DNA of 64,000 nucleotides from Rhabditophanes sp. KR3021 (taxonomy: Eukaryota; Nematoda; Chromadorea; Rhabditida; Alloionematidae). A model generated the notes under the pieces. That model saw nothing but the letters and a program-made list of their open reading frames with translations, searched no databases and was not told where the DNA came from. The stretch is from NCBI GenBank assembly GCA_963281155.1, contig CAUJLY010000001.1, forward strand, positions 7,192,001-7,256,000, in the 5' to 3' direction. Of this stretch, positions 10,829 to 22,268 are shown piece by piece; within the stretch, counting starts at the first letter, position 1; each line of letters opens with the position of its first letter. Both the position numbers and the translations under genes were made by a program.

Positions 10829-11992
10829 CAAAATTGTGTGGTTCAAAACCGGTTGTAAAGGAGATCCGCTACTAAACAACTATGCCAATAAGATTTGTAA
10901 CATCCCACATACTCATGGAGTAATAAGTCGACATAAAGGATAATTATTTATGTCATAGTGAGATTAATTCAACTTCTGATTTCTAGTGGGGAGTAGTTTA
11001 ATGCTTCATTACCTTCCCAAATAAAAGAAAAGTTAATATTATGTATATCCATTAAACTTGGATCGGAAGAAAGTAAAAGAATGTAAAGATGACTAGTCGC
11101 TCACCTAAACTAGTTTTTATAAAAAGTGCAATAAGATAAGCGAAACCTTGAACATCCTTATGCGTAAATTTTAATATCTTTTCCCTAAACCTTGAACAAA
11201 TGTATCCTTTCAATTTTATTTTATCACCTTCCTTTTAAGTTTATAATTAAATTGCTGACCAAAATATCATGTAAATTACTAAAGTGCTGAGCAAATATTT
11301 TGTTCTGACTATAACTGTGTTGCGACTCCAATTTTGTTCAGAAACTAATTTTGCAACGATTCAAAGTTCGCTCCAAATCTAATTTGACTACAAACAAATT
11401 TTGTCGTTGATCTTTTTATCAAACTAGTAATTACTATTGATCAGTTTAAATGTAATTAATTTATGGAATCTGGTATATATTTAGAAGAAAGCAATCAAGG
11501 ACTATTTAACATGGATTCTTTATCTATGAGTTAATGTTTATTGAAACAGTTAAACTAGTTAGACTTTCCCTAATTTTGTGTAAAGATATGTATTTTTTAG
11601 ATGTTTAAATTATAATTGCATCTAGATGTCATCAATTTAATACTTATTTAATTTTACATATACCGAAATAATTGCGGAAGTTGTACTAATAGAAATTGTA
11701 CCATTAAAAATTGTACTATTACAAGTTTTCCTGAATTCAAATGTATTAGAAAAACCATTCTTTGCAAGAGTTTAGTTATTTAATTAATAAAACAACCATA
11801 ACTGCCGTAACGTGAAGTGGAGTAAAGCATATTAAACAATATGAGCCAAAAGCTTAAGAATATCAAAGCGTATTGAACAATAAAAGAGTTATAAAATATC
11901 AATATTTATTAATAAGCCAAATAATTAATATTAAATTAAAATCAAAAATAGAAAGAATTCTTAACAGAGTTCTAAGGCATAAATATTGCGAT
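10829..11992. other. intergenic stretch, no gene seen
   Basis: AT-rich, with no coding frame on either strand. The part next to 11992 is the H3 3' region and holds AATAAA-type signals near 11905 (minus strand), but no histone stem-loop. Confidence 0.6.
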
Positions 11993-12406
11993 CTAAGATC
12001 TTTCTCCCCTGATTCTTCTGGCCAATTGTAAATCCTTTGGCATGATAGTGACTCTCTTGGCGTGGATGGCACAAAGGTTGGTGTCTTCAAAAAGACCGAC
12101 TAAGTAGGATTCAGCTGCTTCCTGAAGGGCCATTACAGCGGTAGATTGAAATCTAAGATCAGTCTTGAAGTCTTGAGCGATCTCTCTTACCAATCTTTGG
12201 AATGGGGCTTTTCTGATAAGAAGTTCAGTCGTTTTTTGGTATCTTCTGATTTCTCTAAGAGCGACTGTTCCTGGACGGTAACGATGGGGCTTCTTGACTC
12301 CTCCGGTGGCAGGAGCACTTTTCTTGGCAGATTTAGTGACAGCAAAAATCTTTCTTGGTGCCTTGTCTCCAGTTGTTTTACGAGCGGTTTGTTTGGTACG
12401 AGCCAT
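11993..12406 (-). CDS. histone H3, divergent N-terminal tail
   Basis: A 137-residue intronless H3, one residue longer than the standard protein. The fold region is complete ([46 protein letters not shown]). The tail differs from canonical H3: ARKS at 7-10 is ARKT, Gly13 is Asp, positions 19-20 read IF instead of QL, one extra residue precedes the second Lys cluster, and ARKS at 25-28 becomes AKKS. In the core LPF is APF, and the helix-2 segment reads [14 protein letters not shown]. Lys4, Lys9, Lys14 and Lys18 keep place, while the Lys27 equivalent is shifted to 28. It is divergently paired with H4. It could be a cell-cycle H3 of a lineage with drifted histones or a specialised variant; intronless structure and pairing favour the former. 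Confidence 0.92.
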   Translation of the reverse strand: MARTKQTARKTTGDKAPRKIFAVTKSAKKSAPATGGVKKPHRYRPGTVALREIRRYQKTTELLIRKAPFQRLVREIAQDFKTDLRFQSTAVMALQEAAESYLVGLFEDTNLCAIHAKRVTIMPKDLQLARRIRGERS

Positions 12407-12942
<536 letters not shown>

Positions 12943-13711
12943 GCTATTAAATGGATAAAGTATCTTTTAATTTTTAATTATTTCTATTTTATTAATGATT
13001 TCGATCTATTTTAATAAATCTTCTTATAATACCTGTGTTTTTTATTAGAGATAAATTAATAAGTGTTATTTCAAATACTATATGCAATCCAATAACTAAG
13101 TTGTAATACTTGTCAAACTTTCTTTTGTCGAATATGGTGAAACTTTATTTATTTGAGAATATGTTGAGACTATATTTTTGTGAAAATATGTTGAAAATTT
13201 AGTAATTTATTAACTTTTCTTTAACTCAATTTCCAACTTTAGTTATTCTGAGAATAAGTTCAAAACTTTGTTAACATTTGCTTTAACTTTCAAATATTGG
13301 GAGTATAAGTTTAAAACTTTATTAACATTTACTTTAACTCTCAAATATTGGGAGTATAAGTTCAAAACGTTGTTAACATTTACTTTAACCTTTAAATATT
13401 GGGAGTATAAGTTCGAAACGTTGTTAACATTTACTTTAACCTTTAAATATTGGGAGTATAAGTTCGAAACGTTGTTAACATTTACAATAACTAAATTTAA
13501 ATTTGCAAGTTTTACAACTTTGAGTAGTGTAGATACTTCTCCAATTAATAAAATTTAAGAAAAAATGAAATATTCAACTTTTAAATTAATCAAATAACCC
13601 AAATAAAGGCAATAAAGTAAGACAAAGAGAAGGTCGAAAATTTATTTAAAATTTAACAAATAAAACAAAACAATAATAATAATGATTTTAACAGATTTCA
13701 CCCGCTTACAA
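12943..13711. other. spacer between H4 and H2B, containing a minisatellite
   Basis: This is the shared 3' region of convergent H4 and H2B. It holds poly(A)-type signals for both and the 51-bp tandem repeat listed separately; nothing else is supported. Confidence 0.6.
13271..13493 (+). repeat. 51-bp minisatellite, four units plus a partial
   Basis: Units begin at 13271, 13322, 13373, 13424 and 13475 (partial), each opening TTAACATTT and carrying AAATATTGGGAGTATAAGTT. A degenerate unit precedes at about 13209. The length is a multiple of three, so the frame stays open and would read LTFTLTFKYWEYKFETL per unit. That frame has no ATG, only TTG at 13268, so the open frame is more likely a consequence of periodicity than a gene. 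Confidence 0.85.
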
Positions 13712-14077
13712 TCACTTAGAACTAGTGTATTTTGTGACAGCTTTTGTACCTTCAGAGACGGCGTGCTTGGCTAATTCACCTGGCAAGATCAATCTGATAG
13801 CAGTTTGAATTTCTCTAGATGAGATTGTCGACTTCTTGTTGTATTGGGCAAGTTTGGAAGCTTCGGTGGCAATTCTTTCAAAGATGTCGTTTACAAAGGA
13901 GTTCAAGATGGACATCGCTTTGGAAGATACTCCAGTGTCTGGATGGACTTGTTTCAAGACGCGATAGATGTAGGTAGCATACGATTCCTTTCTGGTCTTT
14001 CTTTTCTTCTTGTCCTTATCGCCAACTTTGGTTGGTTTGATTGGCTTGGAGACTTTATCGGTCGGGGTAGGTGTCAT
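13712..14077 (-). CDS. histone H2B
   Basis: A 121-residue intronless H2B. The tail is short and Thr/Pro/Lys-rich ([17 protein letters not shown]), followed by the basic [19 protein letters not shown] block and the full fold ([42 protein letters not shown]) ending [10 protein letters not shown]. It is divergent from H2A at 14346 and convergent with H4. The 3' flank contains AATAAA-type signals and no canonical stem-loop. The second H2B at 24097 has a different tail but nearly the same fold, so the copies are not fully homogenised. Confidence 0.93.
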   Translation of the reverse strand: MTPTPTDKVSKPIKPTKVGDKDKKKRKTRKESYATYIYRVLKQVHPDTGVSSKAMSILNSFVNDIFERIATEASKLAQYNKKSTISSREIQTAIRLILPGELAKHAVSEGTKAVTKYTSSK

Positions 14078-14345
14078 GATTGCTAAATGAAGTAGTCAAA
14101 CATTTTGAATGCTTTATATACTTTTTGTTGCTGGTAATCGATGCTTGTGGTGGGAGGCGTTTGATGACGTCTCATCATCATTGAGGGAGGGAGGGTCATA
14201 ACTAAGGGTACCCCTAAATATCTTGAAGCGAAACTAAGTACAGCAGCAAGAAATAATATATAAGCAATCTTTTATTAGTATAGTTCATTCAGTCACAGTT
14301 GTTGTAACAACTCGTCGTTCGTACTTTACGCAAATTATCAAAAAG
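14078..14345. promoter_or_regulatory. bidirectional H2B/H2A promoter
   Basis: Minus-strand AGTATATAAAGC (about 14111-14122) serves H2B and plus-strand TATATAA (14257-14263) serves H2A. ACCAGCAACAAAA precedes the H2B box and AGCAGCAAGAAATA the H2A box, matching the H3 and H4 sides. A GATGACGTC element (CRE-like core) at about 14162 and a GGGAGGGAGGG run lie in the centre. Confidence 0.7.
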
Positions 14346-14732
14346 ATGACAGGCCGTGGTAAAGCAGGTAAAACTAACAATTCATCTGTCAAAGCCAAGA
14401 CCAGATCAAGCAGAGCCGGACTTCAATTTCCAGTGGGCCGTCTTCACCGTTTGTTGAAAAAAGGAAACTATGCTGAGAGAGTTGGCGCCGGAGCTCCCGT
14501 CTACCTTGCTGCCGTTCTTGAATACTTGACCGCCGAGATCATCGAATTAGCTGGAAATGCCGCCAGGGACAACAAGAAGAGCAGAATCAATCCAAGACAC
14601 TTGCAATTGGCAGTCAGAAATGACGAAGAATTAAGCCAACTTTTGAAAGGAATCACAATCGCTCAAGGAGGTGTCCTCCCCAAGTTGCAAAGCGAATTGG
14701 TCGCCAAAAAAGCTGATGCTACTGCTCAATAA
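14346..14732 (+). CDS. histone H2A
   Basis: A 128-residue intronless H2A with tail [18 protein letters not shown], the [20 protein letters not shown] segment, an intact acidic-patch helix ([34 protein letters not shown]) and C-terminus KADATAQ. No SQ motif is present. Compared with the copy at 23488-23892 it differs in tail, helix 2 ([10 protein letters not shown] against [10 protein letters not shown]) and C-terminus. It shares a promoter with H2B at 13712. AATAAA-type signals follow at about 14781. Confidence 0.93.
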   Translation: MTGRGKAGKTNNSSVKAKTRSSRAGLQFPVGRLHRLLKKGNYAERVGAGAPVYLAAVLEYLTAEIIELAGNAARDNKKSRINPRHLQLAVRNDEELSQLLKGITIAQGGVLPKLQSELVAKKADATAQ

Positions 14733-14915
14733 TTTTATTTTCTTCTTCTATTTAATATTGTTTATTTTATAAAGTATTTTAATAAATGTTGCTTAAAAAG
14801 CCCTTTTACAATACATCTATCTATATACATACATACAATATTTAAAAAAATGTTTTACGTCTGTTTCAAAGAGTGTCTATAATCACATTTTGAAAGTAAA
14901 TATTTTTATTAAATT

Positions 14916-15848
14916 TTACATTGGAACAGGAATAAGTTCAATATTCGGTTTTAATACCTTACAATGCGTGACCAAAATGCTATCACCCAGCCGCTCAGAT
15001 TTAATATTCTTAATATCCAAGTAAGTGGACATTACGTCATCTATATTAATTACTACATTCTCCAAATTTGTCCTTGATTTCACCATATAAAAGGTCATTA
15101 CTTTTTCTATATCTTTTTCTGATTTGATTATATCTACTAGAAAGTTGTTGAATTTGCATGATGACTTAAACATATTATTTCCAATTTTCGACAATGTCTT
15201 TTGGAGAATAAGTTTGAAATAACTAGTGCTTGTTAGAGTTCCGTTTTCAACCATTTCTTGGGCGCGTTTTAATTTTTTTGGAAACGTTAGATTGAGAGAT
15301 CCGAGTTGTAAGTTAAGAAAATAAATTTGAGACCACATGACTTCTTCGCTTAAAGTAGAGATAGATTTTGGATATTCAGTATGGACAAGGAGATTCTCCG
15401 AAACATTATTTTTTGCCCAAATATTAGCAATATTATTCAGTTGGTATGTAACAAAGTTTAATCCATCCATCAAACCCTTGCCGCAGCTTCTTTTTTGAGA
15501 ATTTGGACGAATTAATATAGGTACTGAGATTTTATCGTTAACTGGAATTAAATACTTCTTTGAAACAAGGGAGATAATGCTTTCTTTTTCGCATTTACCA
15601 GTAGTGGCATTTTCAATGAATGTATGAATGACTTCATAATGCCATGTCAATTTTTGATTGCAATTCATCTCTTTGGGCTGCAATGTATATGTTTGAGGGT
15701 TTTTCACTGAACAATTAAATGTAGAGTTTCCATGTACTTTGAGATACATGTGTGAAGCTTTATTCACATGGTTAGGAATATGAATGAATAAAGAAGTTAT
15801 CAATTGTATTATAAATGAAAAGTATAAAAATGTTAAGCAACTATGCAT
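14916..15848 (-). CDS. secreted glycoprotein, probable local family member C
   Basis: A 310-residue single-exon protein with an N-terminal hydrophobic leader (LTFLYFSFIIQLITSLF) and multiple sequons (NSTF, NATT, NVSE, NLTF, NGTL). A CEKESIISLVSKKYLI segment and a later SCGKGL step parallel CKKENIIAYHSDSFVI and DCGQGG in the 6746-7930 protein, at similar spacing, and VTHCKVLKPN parallels GHCSPKL. Unlike members A and B there is no obvious C-terminal membrane span, so this product may be fully secreted or a further exon may be missed. AGTATATAAT at 15901-15910 is a candidate TATA. Family unknown; paralogy judged by eye. Confidence 0.6.
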   Translation of the reverse strand: MHSCLTFLYFSFIIQLITSLFIHIPNHVNKASHMYLKVHGNSTFNCSVKNPQTYTLQPKEMNCNQKLTWHYEVIHTFIENATTGKCEKESIISLVSKKYLIPVNDKISVPILIRPNSQKRSCGKGLMDGLNFVTYQLNNIANIWAKNNVSENLLVHTEYPKSISTLSEEVMWSQIYFLNLQLGSLNLTFPKKLKRAQEMVENGTLTSTSYFKLILQKTLSKIGNNMFKSSCKFNNFLVDIIKSEKDIEKVMTFYMVKSRTNLENVVINIDDVMSTYLDIKNIKSERLGDSILVTHCKVLKPNIELIPVPM

Positions 15849-16215
15849 TTTGTCAACTGATCACTAAATTGATCACAAAATGTGTAGAAATAAGTTGCGT
15901 ATTATATACTAATTAAAGGGAAGATAGAAATAGTGTTAACCTGTTATTGCATCATTTTAAAAAGTTGCCTCTAAAATAAAATAAAACAAAGGATTGCAAT
16001 AATAATAAATACATAAGAGTTTATTATAAGACATTCATGACAAGACTTGTATCATGCGTTTGACTCATTTTAATCTTTCAATATCACGAAGTAAGATAAT
16101 GAAGAATTGTCGAATATTTATTTATTATCTTATTAAAGAATTAATATTATGAAGGACATAACGATTAAAGTAATTGAAATTAATTAGATAATTATTGAAT
16201 TGTTTAAATTATGAT
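15849..16215. other. short intergenic stretch
   Basis: AT-rich, with the promoter of the 15848 gene on its left. No coding frame or repeat seen. Confidence 0.5.
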
Positions 16216-16506
16216 TTACTTCTTCTTCTTCAATGGAGCAGCCTTTTCGTCACTGATACAGACAGGGATGTTATTCTCGTTGATACAAGTTTGACCGAAT
16301 GGACAAGTTCCATGAACACAAACTCCAGTAAGGTCGTCAAACATAACATCCAACTCATCCGGAACAATTAATTCACACTCCTTGGTGTCTTTGTTGTATT
16401 CGAAAGTTTCTGGGCAATAAATGTCAACTGATCTGGCAACGACCTTCTTGGAATAAGCGATTGAGGCGATTGAAGCAAGAACAACAACAAGTGTAGAGAA
16501 TTGCAT
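16216..16506 (-). CDS. small secreted Cys-rich (EGF-like) protein
   Basis: A 96-residue single-exon protein. A signal peptide (STLVVVLASIASIAYS) precedes a mature chain with seven Cys. CVHGTCPFGQTCINENNIPVC resembles a single EGF-like or invertebrate chitin/metal-binding loop, and the tail is Lys-rich (APLKKKK). CCACTATATAAGG lies about 55 nt upstream of the ATG. The earlier segment CPETFEYNKDTKEC has spacing like a chitin-binding type start but lacks the full pattern. Secreted extracellular-matrix or defence role is inference. Confidence 0.7.
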   Translation of the reverse strand: MQFSTLVVVLASIASIAYSKKVVARSVDIYCPETFEYNKDTKECELIVPDELDVMFDDLTGVCVHGTCPFGQTCINENNIPVCISDEKAAPLKKKK

Positions 16507-16919
16507 GTTAGTAGTAGATGAAAGTGATTGGTATGATTTGATTTACAAAACAGATCTCCTTATATAGTGGATAATGGTTTAATTACTCACCTGGTCAAAT
16601 AATAAGGTTGTTTAAACAATTGTATCGTTTGCGGTGATTCAATTTTAGTACCATTCCGAGTAAGGAACATCCTATTTGGCCAGATGGTCCTTTTTTAGTG
16701 GTCAATAGCATTTTATTTGACTTAAGTCAAAAAATGAAACAAATTATTGGTAGGCTTAAAGGACGTTCAAAAAATGGAACAAATTATGGATAGACTTAAA
16801 AAATGAAACAAATTAACATCAGTTTATGGAAAGTTTTAAAGATTGTTTATTAGATGTGTTATTATAATGTTAAGCAAATTTAAAGTCGTCTTAATATATT
16901 ACTTTTTACTCCTGTTGGA
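16507..16919. other. intergenic stretch with a degenerate tandem repeat
   Basis: It contains the TATA box of the 16506 gene (16558-16566, minus) and, at about 16728-16817, three degenerate copies of a unit containing AAAAAATGAAACAAATTA. No gene seen. Confidence 0.5.
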
Positions 16920-19900
16920 TCAACTTAGAAATGTTGGGCTGAGGGCAGAAACCATCCACAATGATTCCGTTGCTATCGAGGGTGATAAGACTGAAATTAT
17001 TTAAAATAATGGGTAAAACAAAAGTCGTTTTGCATAATTATGTCGTTACCTGAAGGACTTAGAATTGCACCTCCTAAGATTTGAGGACTCATAATATCAG
17101 GTGAGAGAACCAGAGGCGATAGAACAAGGGGAGCTTTAAAATTCTATTATGTTTAGTTATTTTAAGAACTTACAAAGCGCGTAGGGATTCAAAATCTAAA
17201 AATAAACAACCATTAACTTTAACCAACGTTAAATCTTACGTTTGGACTCAGTACATACGGATTCAGAATAAATGCAGCGCCGATTATCGGGGTTACTAAA
17301 ATAACATTAGATTATTCTTACTCTGAAGGGTAATATCATAATTCACCAAAAATTAGCACTCAGTATAAGATCTAAAAGATATTTTATCCAAAAAAGTAAA
17401 GTCGTCACTTTGTAGAACGTTTCTTGAAGTTTTAGATGCATTACTTTGTTTTTCAAAACTAAGTTGTCATCGGAAAGCATAAACTTTTAAAAATTTTGGT
17501 GAAAATTTGCACAACTTCTGAAAAATATTTTCGAAGAGAAAAAAGTTGTACAATAATAGCATATGATTCTTTGTAAAAGGAAAGTAGGGTTTGTTAAGTT
17601 AGGTGATTTAAAAAATTACATGTTTGTCTAGGTTTCGTTGACATAGAATGGATTTATATTAATTACATTTTTTTGTGATTTCTTAAATTCTGTACGCGCC
17701 ATTCGACTCAGAATGAATACTACGTCTAATGAACGTTACTAGAGCATCATGTGTGTTTTAAAAAAGTTTGGTGAATTATGGTATGACTTATTCCGAGGAT
17801 AACTTACGGATGTAAGGTGACAACAAATAGGGACTTAGAATAAAAGGCATAAAAAGGGCAGGACTGAGAATATAAGGGCTGAGCACCTGAAAAGAATAAT
17901 TAGAAACAAGTACGGAGTCACAATTAATGAATACATCGATGCTTAAAATGTTGTTGTCTTCTTCAATCTAAATTCATTCGGCATCAAAATATAGCCCTAC
18001 TCAGTAACTATATTTCGGCATACTCTTATCATATCTTATACTTCACTTCGTAAGCCATGGTAAAAATAAAAAAATATTAATTTTCTTAAATTTAGTTTTA
18101 GACATCGATGTATTATATTGAAAAACACCTGTATCCATCAACTTACCCCAGGATTTAGCAATAATGGCGAAAATATGTTTGGACTTAGAATTGTTGGCCG
18201 TAAAAAAGAATGGATTAAGGTAATACTATTTTAAACTTATCTAAGACCGTCAGACCGACCCTGAAAATTCAATTATTTAAATCTATTATTTTACATGGTG
18301 TAATAATTAACACAGAGTTTTTCTAAAAATCTTGTAACCTGGAGACTTATGTTCGATTTGCATGTGGCTTATCTCATTTAAAAGAGGGATTGTATCAAAT
18401 TTTTATCAATTTTCTATTCACGTAGGAATAAAGCTTGCGATATTCATCCATAACTACTCTTAAAATTTACCATCTAATCACGTTTAACATCAGAAATCAA
18501 TCTGATTTGCAATAGTCATGTCTCTAGGAATTGGCTATAAAACTCAATATGCTTGTCTCTATTTCTAGGCAAGAACATAAATAATTGTTAAATATCAAAA
18601 AAATGTCGGGTCTATTATCTCAGGACCTGTGTTTCAAAATATATAAAGAACTCATTAGGTTATAGATTTTAAACAGCATTCATCATGTTTAAAAACAGTC
18701 ACGAACTCCGAAGTTACAAGTGTTTTAGCGACCTCAATGTTAATTGTAACACCCTGTAGACCTACACAGGGGAAAACATGTATGGCGATAATATAGTGGG
18801 CTTAAGGACAGTGACTGGGAGTGTCCGTTTGTATCTCCCGTAGTCCGTAATTGTCATGTTCTTTGCAATCTGCTCAATTTTCAACCAAAGCGAATTTTCT
18901 CTGTTTTTCTTCGACATGCTTCTGTAGTCGGCTAATTCATTCCAAGCGTCACTCCCTTCTTTGATGTTATGGTCTCTGAGCAACCTATCTATTTGGGTAA
19001 CTTCAAGGAAAGCAAACCCATTTTTATCTAACGCTCTTTTTTGCCTCAAATGAAGGGAATTTTCCAGTCTATCAAAAGCATCTAGAATTTTCTCGGTGGA
19101 ATTCATTATTTGATTTTTTGAATCTCCGAAGAAATTAAAGCCATCAAGTAGGTCAACGGCACTGTCAAAAGAAGTCGAAACTCCCGAAACTTCCATTAAT
19201 GTCTCCACAATTTTGTCTTTATCTTTCTGATTCATTCCCGCTGCACTCAACATATTGGGTACATTCCCAAGACTAGTCCCGTTTTTGTCTTCATACAATG
19301 AAAGAATATCAGGCGAGAGAAAATTATTAGCCCCAATTGATTTTTGTTTGTCTGGCAGAACAGGAGCAATTCTCGGACTAAGCCATCTTGTATTCGAAGC
19401 TTCCTTCTGCTTGGACGTATATTTATAAGAATTTTCAAGTAACGCAAAAGGCGAGTGGTCATGCGCATCTTTATCCACTGGCGACATACTAGGTTCATCC
19501 TTCTCAAGAACCAAGTCATACATTCTAAACGTATAAGGTTTAGCACCGGGGAGCTGTTTTCGCCTATCCATAATCGCCTTTACACTATACATTTTCTTCA
19601 TAGTCTTTGTCCAATTGGCAGTATCTTCTTGTTTTCTGTCTTTTTTAAAGATATTCATAATTAGATCTGCTACACGAGCAATAGGCGATTTAATAACGCG
19701 GTCAATTAATGAATATGATGATTGTTTCTTGATTTTAATCTTTGTCTCTTCCTTAACATCTTCATCAATCAGGCGATATGGACTTCTCTTGGTACGAGAT
19801 TGGATTGAACTTTGAACAGTTGGAGTCGAATTTATTACTGGCTTGAATGGGAACTTTTCAAATTTCTTTGGTTTGTAATAAGGATCAACTTTTTTTACCT

Positions 19901-20339
19901 TATATTTATCCGTATTAAAAGTAGATTTGTAGTTTGTAATATGTGACCTTGAGCTGAGTTTCATTCGCAAATTCTGAGATCTATCAAACCGTTTTTTAGC
20001 ACCCATTAAACATCTTGCCCCATAAGCTAATTCATGTTCATCTTTGATTTCATTCAGACATTTATCAAATGCTCTTCTTCCAAAGAAGTCTAATTTCGTA
20101 TGCAGATCTTTGCCTAGTTGGGTCATTAAAGCTTTAACTGAGAGTTGATACCAATTCATATGCATATTCTTTACAGCTTTAAAGCTTTTTTCATTTAAAT
20201 TGAATTTTTCCGAATTTCTTCATACTCTCTAAAAGAAATTTAATATACTTGAATTACAAAACTAACCGTCGTAATTGCAAGTAGCATATTTGAATAACAC
20301 ATTGAAAATGATTAAGTTGAATAGATAATAAATATTCAT
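16920..20339 (-). CDS. MLT-10-like moulting-cycle protein, many short LSP-repeat exons
   Basis: The MLT-10 family is nematode-specific, secreted and linked to moulting. The main exon (20228-18768) has the domain WYQLSVKALMTQLGKDL with YGARCLMGAKKRF, a middle region, then the LSP repeats. Downstream exons at about 18225-18147, 17886-17808, 17295-17240, 17195-17174, 17133-17050 and 16990-16920 each carry repeats such as ILSPYLLSPYI, FILNPYVLSPN, SPLVLSPLVLSPDIMSP and, last, SALSPTFLS then TGA. Phases from 17886 to the end are consistent. Exon 1 (20339-20267) encodes a signal-like leader and begins two bases after TTTTCAG, a likely spliced-leader site. Two joints fail: exon 1 enters the main exon in the wrong frame (stop within 14 codons), and the donor near 18768 does not match the 18225 exon by a standard site. 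A one-base error near 20190 would fix the first. Confidence 0.7.
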
Positions 20340-22268
20340 ACCTGAAAATAAAAACTTAATTTAAATACATAGATTACCTCTTTTAAATAGTCAAAGGATT
20401 TACGAGATCGTCATTAATACAGTCATATAATACCTAGATCTTATAATTTATCACTTAATCCATTAGGTTGAATATTTTTGGATATGCCCATCCTTCTTAT
20501 AGTCCTTTATTTTGGATGCTTAACTAGGTGCTTTGTAACTTTCCGACCTAATTTAAAATATTAGTTGAACAAATATTTTGTATCAACCTGAACTCGTTAA
20601 AGTGATGTGATGTTTCAATCTTTTGGTAAAATAACAAATTTGCAACATTCATAATTACGTAGTTTAGGTACTATTTATTTTTTCTTTCTCTTAATTACAT
20701 TTTCAATGTATTAATATCTAATTAACAACTTCAATTTGACTGATGTGTTCCAAAATACATTATAGTGTGATTAGACTTCGAATCGTTCTTATTTGAATGA
20801 TGGATTTTCTTTTGTTTATGCACTGATATATTTGCCCGGTGGTTACTGCTGTCAAAATACTGGGATTAAAGAATTTTAATGATTTTATTATTTAGACTTA
20901 ATGAAGATTAAACAACAATTCAATAATGTGTAAAATTTGTGTTTGTAGCAAATTCTATCAAAATACATGAATTTATTCCTCAACTTAATAATGTCATTTT
21001 GAAGAGTTTGATGACATTTCCAGAAATTTTATGTTGTTTTCAGAAGTTTGTTGTAATTTTGAAAAGTTTAATGATTTCGTTGCAATAAAAAAGCGATCAA
21101 GTTTATTTTTATTATAACTTAACATGATATAATTGTTCTTTCTTCAAAATACGTTACCTTTGAATTGAATAAGATGACTAAGTTTATTTGAATGTATTAC
21201 ACCATAATAAATAGTTTTATTTTAAGCGACCTATTTTGAAACCTTTTACATTATAATGAAACATGTCAATAGTTATGCTACTATAATTAATTGCCTTTGA
21301 TTCCATCCAAGGTGATTACAGTACTTTGTGGCTTAAAATACACTGAAACAATGACTTTTCATCATTTTTGAGACTAATTTAAGACCACTTCAAGGCGTGT
21401 TAAGTATTTATTGAGTGTTTAGGGTTTATGTTGTTATGTATTACATTAAACTATTGAGATGTCATATATTCCATTAAACTAAGTATTCAGATGTCATTTA
21501 TTTTTTAAGGGATCTAAAAAATTGTACGTATTTACTCTGAAGTTCGTAGATTTAGGCCCACTACTAAATAGATTGTCAAAAAATGAAAGATTAATAAATC
21601 ATTAACACCGATCAAGAATGCGATAAATTGGAAGTGACAGTTTATACTAAAAATGACTTTAAAAATCACACATTAGTTTCAAATCAGCATGCTCCTAATT
21701 AACATGGAATAACATACATATTTCTGCAAGATTAAAAGTTAATAGTTCAAAGCTTAATTTATGGGCCTATGTTTGAAACAAATGGATGTTAATTCTCCTA
21801 TAAAAGTCAAATTTACTAAAAATCCAAATTAATGAGTATCAATAAAAACAAACAAATCTATTTATTCCTTTATTTATTCTTTTATTTAGTTGATTTATTG
21901 CGGTTGTTTTCATCCTTTAATTAATTTATAGATACATAAACCTATGTAAATAATGATGATCAAAACAACGTTACATATATTAATAAAGTAGATTGAATAA
22001 ATAATTGCCCAGGTTACAAGTGAATTTATAACTTACTCTATTTATATTCGACATTAGATTTAATTAATTATGTTTTATTAAAATGGAGTGAAAGATCAAA
22101 AAATTAATGAAACAATTTTGTTAAGTGTTTGATTTGTATAATTTCTTTGAAACATAAATATTTATTAATAAGTGTTTTAGTCTGACCGAACATTTTTTAC
22201 GGGAGAAGACGAAAGATAGTAATACCAATCAGTCATAACCGTACTTTGTTTTATTATTTTACAATTAA
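20340..22268. other. intergenic stretch, no gene seen
   Basis: Nearly 2 kb, AT-rich. At about 20990-21075 are degenerate repeats of a TTTTGAAGAGTTTGATGACA-like unit. No coding frame on either strand. Confidence 0.55.

Noticed and set aside
13268..13558. Protein of aromatic repeats across the minisatellite
   Set aside because: It opens only from TTG and owes its openness to a repeat length divisible by three.
14788..14804. GCTTAAAAAGC palindrome after H2A as a histone stem-loop
   Set aside because: Stem of four with a wrong loop and wrong flanks; it does not match the histone hairpin.
16920..16990. Alternative last reading frame of the MLT-10-like gene ending in IQQE
   Set aside because: The upstream exon ends in the phase that gives VLSPS and SALSPTFLS, which matches the repeat; the alternative breaks that phase.
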